A stretch of DNA of 7,909 nucleotides, from contig DHAH01000035.1 in assembly GCA_002397345.1 (NCBI GenBank), positions 9,933 through 17,841 on the forward strand, in the 5' to 3' direction. Positions 1 to 6,117 of this stretch are shown piece after piece. The first letter of the stretch is position 1. The number at the start of each line of letters is the position of its first letter. Both the position numbers and the translations under genes were made by a program. The DNA is from Clostridiales bacterium UBA4959 (GTDB lineage Bacteria > Bacillota > Clostridia > Oscillospirales > CAG-272). Under the pieces are notes generated by a model. It was not told where the DNA came from. It ran no database searches and saw only the letters and a list, made by a program, of their open reading frames with translations.

Positions 1-34
1 CGCGACCATACGACAATATTGTCGTATGGTCGCG
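1..34. repeat. Perfect 34-bp palindrome at the window edge (likely assembly fold-back)
   Basis: Bases 1-17 are the exact reverse complement of bases 18-34, with no loop, and the symmetry begins at base 1. The right arm encodes the conserved RDHTT of DnaA domain IV on the minus strand, so it is the genuine copy. The left arm replaces the expected DnaA C-terminus with unrelated residues. A contig-end fold-back or self-overlap artefact is the simplest reading; a real inverted duplication breaking dnaA is much less likely because dnaA is essential. Confidence 0.9.
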
Positions 35-1366
35 CCCGAAAACCTTGCCTATCGCGGGCAGCGACATGCCTGTCAGACTGCGGATGAGATAAATGGCAAT
101 GTGTCGTGTACTTGCTATGTCGCGTGTACGCGCGCGCCCTTTTATATCTTCCACGGGTATGCCGTAATGGCGGCTAACGCACTCAAGAATCCTGTCGACG
201 GTGACAGAAACCGGCTCCGAGCCGCTCATCATATCGGAGATGCTTGTGATGGCAAGATCGACCGTTATTTCTCTGCCTGTCAGAAAGCTCTGCGCTATGA
301 TACGTTTTATAGCGCCCTCAAGCTGGCGCACGCTGTGTTTGAGGTTATCCGCTACATATTGCAGCACGTCGGGCGGCAGTTCCACACCGAGATATTCAGC
401 CTTGTTTTTTAAAATAGCCACGCGCAGCTCCGAGTCAGGCGCTTGAATATCGGCTATAAGCCCCCATTCGAAACGCGTGCGCAGACGCTCCTCCAGTAGC
501 TTTATGTCACGCGGCGGCTTGTCGGAGGTCAGGACTATCTGCTTGCGTTCCTCATACAGCGCGTTGAAGGTATTAAAAAATTCCTCCTGCGTGGAGTTTT
601 TGCCGCCTATAAATTGAATATCGTCAATGAGCAGCATGTCAACTGAGCGATAACGCTCGCGGAATTTGTCCTGCGTTTCGCGTTTTATGGCTTCGATGAT
701 CTGATTGGTAAAATCCTCGCCGCGAACATAAAGCACTGTCATGTCGGGATGGCGTATACCCGTCTGGTATAATATCGCCGAAAGCAGGTGCGTTTTACCT
801 ATGCCGCTGGGTCCGTATATAAAAAGTGGGTTATAATCGCGCGCAGGGTTATTTGTCACCGCTATACACGCCGCGTGCGCGAATTTGTTGGAGCTGCCGA
901 CTATAAAGTTGTCAAATGTATTGAACTGCTCGTTTTTTATCTGTTTGGATTTCGCCATGCGGTCGGGCGTCTGCATAAATCCCGGCGCGGGAGTCCCCTG
1001 ATCCAATGTATCACGACGGGGCTGCTGCTTTGGAATAGTGAATGTCGACGCCTTGACGGGAGGCGGAAGCGCTTCGCCCGACACGGCGGTATTCATATCG
1101 CCCTGCGCCGGATTCTCCCGCGAGGTAAGGGAAACGCACAAATCGCGTCCGGCAATTTCGCTTAATACCTCCGTAAGCTTCTGCATATATCGCTCGGCGA
1201 TAATTCCGCGCTTGAACTCGGTCGGTACGCTGACAACGGCTTCCCCGTCCTCGAAAAATTCCAGCGTAGCTTCACCAAACCAAAGGTTGAAGACCGTGTC
1301 GGACAAGCCGAGCAATTCTTTTAAACAACTTTTAGCTGACTGCCAAATTTTATCGTCGTACTTCAT
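1..1366 (-). CDS. dnaA: Chromosomal replication initiator DnaA, C-terminally truncated at the window edge
   Basis: DnaA is the AAA+ ATPase that binds DnaA boxes at oriC and melts the origin. The minus strand reads open from ATG 1366-1364 to the edge (455 codons) with no frameshift. Domain I spans about residues 1-80, a Pro/Thr-rich linker about 81-135, AAA+ domain III about 136-360, and domain IV from there on. Walker A is GPSGIGKT (185-192), Walker B LLIDDIQF (245-252), sensor 1 VLTSDKPP near 278-285, the box VII arginine finger probably R298 (RTRFEWGL), sensor II R347 (VRQLEGAIKR), and the DNA-binding signature GRDHTTI is at 444-450. After I450 the family normally continues with about 25-30 residues starting xHAxxKI; here it reads LSYGR, which does not fit, because positions 1-17 mirror 18-34. 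The true sequence probably ends near position 18. A purine-rich AAGAAGGA lies about 13 nt before the ATG. The gene diverges from pfkA; dnaN is not in the window. Confidence 0.96.
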   Translation of the reverse strand, partial: MKYDDKIWQSAKSCLKELLGLSDTVFNLWFGEATLEFFEDGEAVVSVPTEFKRGIIAERYMQKLTEVLSEIAGRDLCVSLTSRENPAQGDMNTAVSGEALPPPVKASTFTIPKQQPRRDTLDQGTPAPGFMQTPDRMAKSKQIKNEQFNTFDNFIVGSSNKFAHAACIAVTNNPARDYNPLFIYGPSGIGKTHLLSAILYQTGIRHPDMTVLYVRGEDFTNQIIEAIKRETQDKFRERYRSVDMLLIDDIQFIGGKNSTQEEFFNTFNALYEERKQIVLTSDKPPRDIKLLEERLRTRFEWGLIADIQAPDSELRVAILKNKAEYLGVELPPDVLQYVADNLKHSVRQLEGAIKRIIAQSFLTGREITVDLAITSISDMMSGSEPVSVTVDRILECVSRHYGIPVEDIKGRARTRDIASTRHIAIYLIRSLTGMSLPAIGKVFGRDHTTILSYGR

Positions 1367-1408
1367 CCGCCGCTGTTTTTCCTTCTTTATTAATAAACAT
1401 ATAGTTAT

Positions 1409-1437
1409 ATTATAACACAAAAGGCTTTCTATTTCAA
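1409..1437 (-). promoter_or_regulatory. Predicted sigma-A promoter of dnaA
   Basis: On the minus strand there is a -35 box TTGAAA (1437-1432), a 17-bp spacer, and a perfect -10 box TATAAT (1414-1409). This would start transcription near 1402 and give a leader of about 36 nt before the dnaA ATG. No DnaA box (TTATCCACA) was seen near it, so classical DnaA autoregulation is not supported in this gap. Confidence 0.7.
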
Positions 1438-1479
1438 TTGGTGAACCTATTAAATATTTATTAATTCAAGGGTTCAATA

Positions 1480-1508
1480 TTGATTTTTTCCGGAGTTTGT
1501 ATTATTAT
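1480..1508 (+). promoter_or_regulatory. Candidate promoter of pfkA
   Basis: A -35-like TTGATT (1480-1485) is followed by a 17-bp spacer and a -10-like TATTAT (1503-1508), giving a start near 1515 and a leader of about 45 nt. The region is very AT-rich, so several other -10-like hexamers exist and the exact choice is uncertain. Confidence 0.45.
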
Positions 1509-1560
1509 ATATCTAATTATAAAAATATTAATTTATTAAATCTAAGGAAGATAACAAACA

Positions 1561-2703
1561 ATGGCGGAATCTGCGAAAAAAATTAAAAAAATCGGTGTTT
1601 TAACCTCAGGCGGCGACGCGCCGGGCATGAACGCCGCGGTACGTTCCGTGGCTCGCTATGCAATCAGACGCGGCGTCGAGGTCATGGGCATTTATGAAGG
1701 TTATAAGGGCCTGATGAACGGTAAGAATTATATAAAAAAATTCAACGCGCGCGATGTGTCCAATATTATTGACGAGGGCGGCACGATATTGTATTCCGCG
1801 CGCTGCACAGAGTTCAGAGAGCGGGCAGGCGTCGAGCAGGCGGCAAACATCTGCCGCGAGCTGGGCATAGACGGACTTATCACTATCGGCGGAGACGGCA
1901 CCTTCCGGGGCGCGTATGACCTGTCGACAATGTTCGGCATCCCCTGTATCGGTATACCCGGTACGATAGACAACGACATCACCGCCTCAGACTATTCCAT
2001 AGGCTATGATACCGCGATGAACACTACCATGGGACTTATCGACAAGCTGCGCGATACCTGCGAGAGCCACGCGCGCTGCAACGTCGTCGAGGTTATGGGC
2101 CGCAACGCGGGTTATATCGCTTTATACTCCGCTGTCGCCGTCGGCGCCACAGCCGTCGCCGTAAAAGAACGCCCCTTTGATGAGGATGCGGCGATAAAGA
2201 AGCTTATCCAGTGCCGCGAGGCAGGAAAGCGCAATTTCATCGTTGTTGTCAGCGAAGGCGCGAATCTTAACGCCGAGGAGTTCGCGAAAAAAATCGAAGC
2301 TGTCACGGGCACGGGACATCACGAAAAAGCGATAGAAACCAAATTTGCGCGTTTCGCCCATGTGGTGCGGGGGGGCTCGCCGTCGCTGCGCGACCGCGTT
2401 ACCGCGGCAAAGATGGGCGTTGCCGCGGTCGATCTGCTGCTGGCGGGCAGAACCAATATGTTCATGTGCGAGCGCCGCGACAATATAATCGGCACAGACA
2501 TCATGCAGGCGATCTATACCGACCGCAAATACAAAGCTTCGTTTGACCCCGATATTGCGAAAAAGTTTGACCCCTCGGAGGGCGATAAATTCGGTCCGGA
2601 GGTTTTAGCGGAGGTTGACGCGCTTATCGCGGAGCGCAAAGCGGAGATCGATTATATACTTGGGCTGTCCGAAAACACCTCCAACTACAGGAACATAGAG
2701 TAA
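1561..2703 (+). CDS. pfkA: ATP-dependent 6-phosphofructokinase
   Basis: Phosphorylates fructose 6-phosphate to fructose 1,6-bisphosphate in the cytosol, the committed step of glycolysis. The 380-residue product starts with the nucleotide-site TSGGDAPGMNAAVR (15-28). GGDGT (110-114) and PGTIDND (133-139) follow. Catalytic Asp is D137 (E. coli D127). G113 and G134 match E. coli G104 and G124, the residues that mark ATP use; PPi-dependent enzymes have Asp and Lys there. R172, MGR (179-181), E232, H267 and R270 match the sugar-phosphate site. The residue aligned with E. coli R243 is K261. The effector-site arginines R21 and R25 have counterparts in R28 and R32, but the position of E187 looks changed, so the allosteric response may differ. 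At about 60 residues longer than E. coli PfkA, it carries a C-terminal tail from about 320 onward, rich in Asp/Glu/Lys. A good ribosome site, AAGGAAG (1544-1550), sits 10 nt before ATG. It is first in a possible transcript with the two following genes. Confidence 0.96.
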   Translation: MAESAKKIKKIGVLTSGGDAPGMNAAVRSVARYAIRRGVEVMGIYEGYKGLMNGKNYIKKFNARDVSNIIDEGGTILYSARCTEFRERAGVEQAANICRELGIDGLITIGGDGTFRGAYDLSTMFGIPCIGIPGTIDNDITASDYSIGYDTAMNTTMGLIDKLRDTCESHARCNVVEVMGRNAGYIALYSAVAVGATAVAVKERPFDEDAAIKKLIQCREAGKRNFIVVVSEGANLNAEEFAKKIEAVTGTGHHEKAIETKFARFAHVVRGGSPSLRDRVTAAKMGVAAVDLLLAGRTNMFMCERRDNIIGTDIMQAIYTDRKYKASFDPDIAKKFDPSEGDKFGPEVLAEVDALIAERKAEIDYILGLSENTSNYRNIE

Positions 2704-2755
2704 AGCGCCGTGATGATAACCAGCGGTATTAAATTCAGGAGGGAGCTCGCGTTTT

Positions 2756-3937
2756 ATGAACAACAATGGAAATAAGCGCCCCGGCGGCGGGTATGACCCA
2801 AATCAGGGCAGATATAACTCCCCTCAAAACCGCCCTGCCATACGGCGGGTGAAACGGCGGAGTTTTGCCGGTCCTGTCATCGCGGCAGTAATTATGACGG
2901 TTATAGTTATAGTTGCGATCGTGCTGCTTTTCATGCTGCTCACCGATAAAATGGACCTCCCGTTCGGCGCGGAGGGTACAAAAGCGCCCGGTACGGGTAC
3001 GCCCGCCACCGGCGATGTCACTGTTCCCGACACCGCGAATAAACCCGAAACGACCGGCGGCGACGGCACGTCGGCGCAGACACAGGGGAGCGCGGATATC
3101 ACAGGAGCGCCGGAAACAGACGCGCCGGTGAAGACCGTCACAGGCTATAAAACCGTTCCTGTGGCAAACACCGCCGTCCATACGGGAGATTTAATACTGG
3201 TAAATTATCAGAACGCTTATACATTTCCCGATAAAAAGAACACGGTCACTATATACGGCAAGAAAAACACCTCATATAAGCTTTCCACTTCGCAGCTTGA
3301 GGTAAATGTAAAGACGCTCGACGCGCTCAACGCCATGGCGGCGGATTACGCAAAGGCGTCGAATAACCACGATATGTTCGTACGCGCCGCCTACCGCAGT
3401 CTTGCCGACCAGCAGGCGCTGTATGACGCGCGCGCGAAAGCCTACGGTGAAGAAAACGCTAAAAAATACCTCGCCCAGCCGGGCAGCTCCGAGCACCACA
3501 CCGGTATGTGCTTTGATCTCGGCATTTATACCGACGAAGGCAAATCGTATGAGCTCGACGGAATTGCGGGATATTCCGACTGGTTCTTGGAAAACTGCGT
3601 TAAATACGGCTTTGTACAGCGTTTTCCCGAAAACAAAGCGGATATTACCAAAGTGACGGGCGAAACGTGGCACTTCCGCTATGTCGGAGTGGCGCACGCC
3701 GAAACCATTAAAAAACTCGGGCTGTGCCTTGAAGAATATATCGATACACTGCGCATGCACCCCTACGACGGCGAACACCTGCTTGTAACCACTTCCGCGG
3801 GCGAAAAATACGAGATTTATTATCAGCCCGCGTCCGCAGCCGATTCCACCGATGTCGCGGTTCCGGAAAACCTGACGTATGACATCTCGGGCGACAATTC
3901 GCAAGGCTTTATTGTCACCGTAAAACTTTCCGCATAA
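2756..3937 (+). CDS. Membrane-anchored M15B (VanY-like) D-alanyl-D-alanine carboxypeptidase
   Basis: Zinc peptidase predicted to remove the terminal D-Ala from peptidoglycan stem peptides outside the membrane. The 393-residue protein has a basic cytoplasmic head (1-37), one membrane segment (about 38-62), a Pro/Thr/Gly-rich wall-spanning linker (about 70-130), and the peptidase domain (about 180-325). The M15B signature S-x-H-x-x-G-x-x-x-D is SEHHTGMCFD (245-254), giving zinc ligands H247 and D254. E303 and H306 of ETWH supply the catalytic Glu and third ligand, and R213 in AAYRSLADQQ matches the conserved substrate Arg. The Ala usual two residues before the Asp is Cys here (C252). A C-terminal extension of about 65 residues (329-393) has no recognised motif. 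The ribosome site AGGAGGG (2737-2743) is strong, about 12 nt before ATG. The gene follows pfkA by 52 nt with no terminator seen. VanX/DdpX are excluded by the linker, the membrane anchor and the motif spacing. Whether it acts in glycopeptide resistance or ordinary wall turnover cannot be told. Confidence 0.9.
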   Translation: MNNNGNKRPGGGYDPNQGRYNSPQNRPAIRRVKRRSFAGPVIAAVIMTVIVIVAIVLLFMLLTDKMDLPFGAEGTKAPGTGTPATGDVTVPDTANKPETTGGDGTSAQTQGSADITGAPETDAPVKTVTGYKTVPVANTAVHTGDLILVNYQNAYTFPDKKNTVTIYGKKNTSYKLSTSQLEVNVKTLDALNAMAADYAKASNNHDMFVRAAYRSLADQQALYDARAKAYGEENAKKYLAQPGSSEHHTGMCFDLGIYTDEGKSYELDGIAGYSDWFLENCVKYGFVQRFPENKADITKVTGETWHFRYVGVAHAETIKKLGLCLEEYIDTLRMHPYDGEHLLVTTSAGEKYEIYYQPASAADSTDVAVPENLTYDISGDNSQGFIVTVKLSA

Positions 3938-3943
3938 CGTGAT

Positions 3944-5209
3944 ATGGAATGCTTAAAACGGGGAACATCCCACAAAGAAGCCCAAAGACTTGTGGAAAAC
4001 TCTTTAGGGAATAAAAAAATCCGTCGGGCATTATTGCTACCGCCTGATTTTACACGGCTGCACTCCTGCGCGGGCGAACTGTGCGCCATGTATTACAGCA
4101 TTTTAACCCGCGGAGGAGCGCATGTCGACGTCATGCCGGCGCTGGGCACACACGCGCCCATGACACGCGGGCAGTCGGACGCATTTTTCGGCGGTGTGAT
4201 AGCGTTTGAAAAACTGATAACACATGACTGGCGGCGCGATGTCACAAAACTGGGGGAAGTTCCGGCGGAATTCGTCGCGTCGGTTTCAGAGGGGCTGTAT
4301 AAAAAGCCGATTCCCGTCGAAGTCAACAGGCGTATTATAGAGGGCGAATACGATTTAATCGTGTCCCTTGGTCAGGTCGTACCCCACGAGGTCGCCGGTA
4401 TGGCGAATTATTCAAAGAATATCTTCGTCGGCTGCGGCGGCAGCGCTATGATTTCGGCGTCCCACATACTCGGCGCGGCGTATGGCATGGAGCGCATTAT
4501 GGGACGCGCCGATACACCCGTGCGCGCCGTATTCGATTACGCGGAGGAACACTTTTTATCGAAACTGCCGGTATTATACGCTCTCACCGTCGTTACGCGC
4601 GGCGAGGAGGGCGGCGGTGATTGGTTCGGCGGTGTGACACTGGAGGGCCTGTTCATCGGGCGGGGGCGCGAAATATTTGAAAAAGCCGCGGCGCTGTCGA
4701 GTGAATTGAACATCATCCGGCTCGACAAAGCGCCGAAAACCGTGGTTTGCAGGCTTGACCCGTCGGAATTTCACAGCACCTGGCTGGGAAACAAGGCAAT
4801 CTACCGCACACGGCTCGCTATTGCAGATAACGGGCGGCTTATCATACTCGCGCCCGGCATCGAGCGTTTCGGCGAGGACAGCGAATGCGACCGATTGATC
4901 CGCAAATACGGCTATATGGGACGCGATAGAATTTTTGCGCTTGCGGAATCCGAGTCGGATTTGCGTGAAAACCTGAGTGCCGCCGCTCATTTAATCCACG
5001 GCTCGTCGGAGGGGCGTTTCGAGGTCGTTTACGCAGCGCCGAAGATGCCGCGTAGGGAAATCGAGAGTGTGGGGTTCGGTTGGATGGATTATAATGAGGC
5101 AACGGGCATGTATAATCCGGAAACACTGCATAACGGCTGGAACACAACAAATAATGGCGAAGAGATATTTTATATCGACAACCCCGCGCTTGGGTTATGG
5201 TCAATTTAG
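3944..5209 (+). CDS. LarA-family (DUF2088, lactate racemase-like) protein
   Basis: Related to the nickel-pincer lactate racemase LarA, which interconverts 2-hydroxyacid enantiomers in the cytosol. In the 421-residue product, PDFTR (34-38) matches the N-terminal DxTR motif and GTH (68-70) gives H70 for LarA H108. H148 and K158 are exactly 10 residues apart, like H174 and the cofactor-attached K184, and H174 follows K158 by 16, like H200. All key His/Lys are therefore kept. The loop between His and Lys, usually AGxSGGxK, is AGMANYSK here, and WLGNKAIYRTR and LIHGSSEGRF lie downstream; from memory these mark a separate clade whose substrate I do not know. larB, larC and larE, needed to build the pincer cofactor, are absent from the window. 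The start lies 6 nt after the VanY-like stop with no clear ribosome site, suggesting translational coupling; the N-terminus fits the family. Lactate racemase activity itself is unproven. Confidence 0.85.
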   Translation: MECLKRGTSHKEAQRLVENSLGNKKIRRALLLPPDFTRLHSCAGELCAMYYSILTRGGAHVDVMPALGTHAPMTRGQSDAFFGGVIAFEKLITHDWRRDVTKLGEVPAEFVASVSEGLYKKPIPVEVNRRIIEGEYDLIVSLGQVVPHEVAGMANYSKNIFVGCGGSAMISASHILGAAYGMERIMGRADTPVRAVFDYAEEHFLSKLPVLYALTVVTRGEEGGGDWFGGVTLEGLFIGRGREIFEKAAALSSELNIIRLDKAPKTVVCRLDPSEFHSTWLGNKAIYRTRLAIADNGRLIILAPGIERFGEDSECDRLIRKYGYMGRDRIFALAESESDLRENLSAAAHLIHGSSEGRFEVVYAAPKMPRREIESVGFGWMDYNEATGMYNPETLHNGWNTTNNGEEIFYIDNPALGLWSI

Positions 5210-5247
5210 CATATTGACCTAAATGGAGTGTTATAAATAAAACCATG

Positions 5248-5261
5248 TCGGAATGCCGACG
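5248..5261 (+). other. Small hairpin between the LarA-like and LiaF-like genes
   Basis: GTCGG (5248-5252), loop AATG, CCGAC (5256-5260) forms a 5-bp GC-rich stem about 30 nt before the LiaF-like start. The following bases are AT-rich but lack a clean T run, so it is at best a weak terminator or a leader structure. Confidence 0.35.
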
Positions 5262-5288
5262 GTATTATAATTTTCGGAGGTAATAGCA

Positions 5289-5975
5289 ATGAAACGTAAT
5301 TACGGGCCGCTTATCGTAGGGCTGGTTTTTATCGCCGTCGGTATAGGGTATGTGGGCAATGTAGCGGGCTGGTGGAGCAGATTTACGCTTTTTTTCCCGG
5401 GCTGGTGGACGCTGTTTATAATCGTACCGTGCTTCACGGCGATGGTTAACAGTGGCGTGAATCTGCCCAACCTGATCGGCGTATTGATCGGCGTATTTCT
5501 GATCGTCACACGGCAGAATCAATTCAAATTTTTATGGTCGCTGCTTATTCCTCTGGCGATGGTTATCATCGGTCTGTCCATAATCTTTAAAAGCAAGCTG
5601 TTCAAATACCGCCGTGTTGTTAAAGCAGAAGACGGCGGCGCATATTACATCCCGATCTATAACTGTTTTTTTAACAGCCGCGAAATAAAGTTCGGGCGCT
5701 TCGAACTGCATGGAGCCGAGATTTCCACTACCTTCGGCGGGCTGACGCTCGATCTGTCCGACGCGATTATAAACAAAGATGTAGTTATCGATGTAACCAA
5801 CATTTTCGCCGGCGCGACTATCATCCTGCCGCCCTATGTTAAGATGCAGCCGTCGGCGGGCCCGCTTTTCGGAAAGATAACCGACCGCACTTCGCCCGAC
5901 CCTGCCGCCGTGCACACCGTTTACATCAACGCCAACTGCCTGTTTGCCGGAACTGAAGTTAAGACCGCAAACTGA
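5289..5975 (+). CDS. LiaF-like membrane protein (DUF5668-type N-terminus, LiaF-type C-terminus)
   Basis: The 228-residue protein has four predicted membrane helices (about 7-24, 36-52, 58-75 and 81-100), a short basic stretch (101-112), and a soluble C-terminal beta-rich domain (about 130-228) containing ELHGAEISTTFGGLTLDLS and IFAGATIILPP. This pattern fits LiaF/YvqF, a family that in Bacillus restrains the LiaRS envelope-stress two-component system. No histidine kinase or response regulator is present here, so it could equally be a stand-alone LiaF-like protein of unknown role. A strong ribosome site GGAGGT (5276-5281) lies 7 nt before ATG. The 79-nt gap from the LarA-like gene holds a small hairpin but no strong terminator; a separate promoter was not identified. 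The gene is followed by a strong terminator at about 6054-6105. Confidence 0.8.
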   Translation: MKRNYGPLIVGLVFIAVGIGYVGNVAGWWSRFTLFFPGWWTLFIIVPCFTAMVNSGVNLPNLIGVLIGVFLIVTRQNQFKFLWSLLIPLAMVIIGLSIIFKSKLFKYRRVVKAEDGGAYYIPIYNCFFNSREIKFGRFELHGAEISTTFGGLTLDLSDAIINKDVVIDVTNIFAGATIILPPYVKMQPSAGPLFGKITDRTSPDPAAVHTVYINANCLFAGTEVKTAN

Positions 5976-5997
5976 GATTGAAGGGAAACGGGGAGAT

Positions 5998-6090
5998 ATG
6001 CAGGGTCAGGCAAGCTTGACCTGTACTCCCAAAACCACGCACGTCCTGCGAATAAAAAAACGCACCCTGCAAATAATACTTGCGGGGTGA
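5998..6090 (+). CDS. Possible 30-residue leader peptide overlapping a terminator hairpin
   Basis: ATG 5998-6000 opens a 30-codon frame ending at TGA 6088-6090, inside the 3' arm of the terminator stem. A purine-rich GGGGAG (5990-5995) lies only 2 nt before the ATG and GAAGGG about 12 nt before, so initiation is doubtful. The peptide carries five Thr and two Lys-Lys/Arg-like basic groups but no long run of a single amino acid as in classical amino-acid leader peptides. It may be a chance frame; it is listed because a ribosome on it would cover the terminator stem ahead of the YetF-like gene. Confidence 0.25.
   Translation: MQGQASLTCTPKTTHVLRIKKRTLQIILAG
5999..6071 (+). promoter_or_regulatory. 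Candidate antiterminator pairing upstream of the YetF-like gene
   Basis: TGCAGGGT (5999-6006) is the exact reverse complement of ACCCTGCA (6064-6071), which is most of the 5' arm of the terminator stem, so the two structures exclude each other. A third small stem, GGTCA (6004-6008) with TGACC (6017-6021), would compete with the first. This is the geometry of an attenuator, but an 8-nt match over this distance could occur by chance and no known riboswitch class was recognised. Confidence 0.3.
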
Positions 6091-6105
6091 CGTTTTATTT
6101 TTATT
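6054..6105 (+). terminator. Strong intrinsic terminator between the LiaF-like and YetF-like genes
   Basis: A 10-bp stem pairs 6063-6072 with 6080-6089 (one G-T wobble) around a 7-nt loop. Beyond a bulged A6090 it extends through CG/CG and an A-run facing the T-run. The T-rich tail is 6093-6105, and the A-run at 6053-6060 would make it work on the other strand too. The tail ends only about 13-15 nt before the predicted GTG of the next gene, leaving no room for a promoter after it. Confidence 0.85.
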
Positions 6106-6117
6106 GAAATTTTAAAG

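Noticed and set aside
26..446. Plus-strand open frames over the dnaA 3' part
   Set aside because: They are shadows of dnaA domains III/IV, which read without interruption on the minus strand.
1442..1483. Short inverted repeats in the dnaA-pfkA gap (TGAACC/GGTTCA, TAAATATTTA, TCAATATTGA)
   Set aside because: Very AT-rich sequence makes such short palindromes common; no known operator was recognised.
1561..2703. PPi-dependent phosphofructokinase
   Set aside because: The diagnostic positions are Gly (GGDGT and PGTIDND), as in ATP-dependent enzymes, not Asp and Lys.
3272..3904. 210-residue open frame on the minus strand
   Set aside because: Antisense to the VanY-like gene with its intact zinc motifs; no recognisable domain or ribosome site.
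3991..3999. DnaA-box-like TGTGGAAAA
   Set aside because: One mismatch to TGTGGATAA, single, and inside the coding sequence of the LarA-like gene; no cluster around it.
5266..5271. Perfect TATAAT before the LiaF-like gene as a promoter
   Set aside because: No -35 at a proper distance, and a start from it would fall in the ribosome site GGAGGT (5276-5281).
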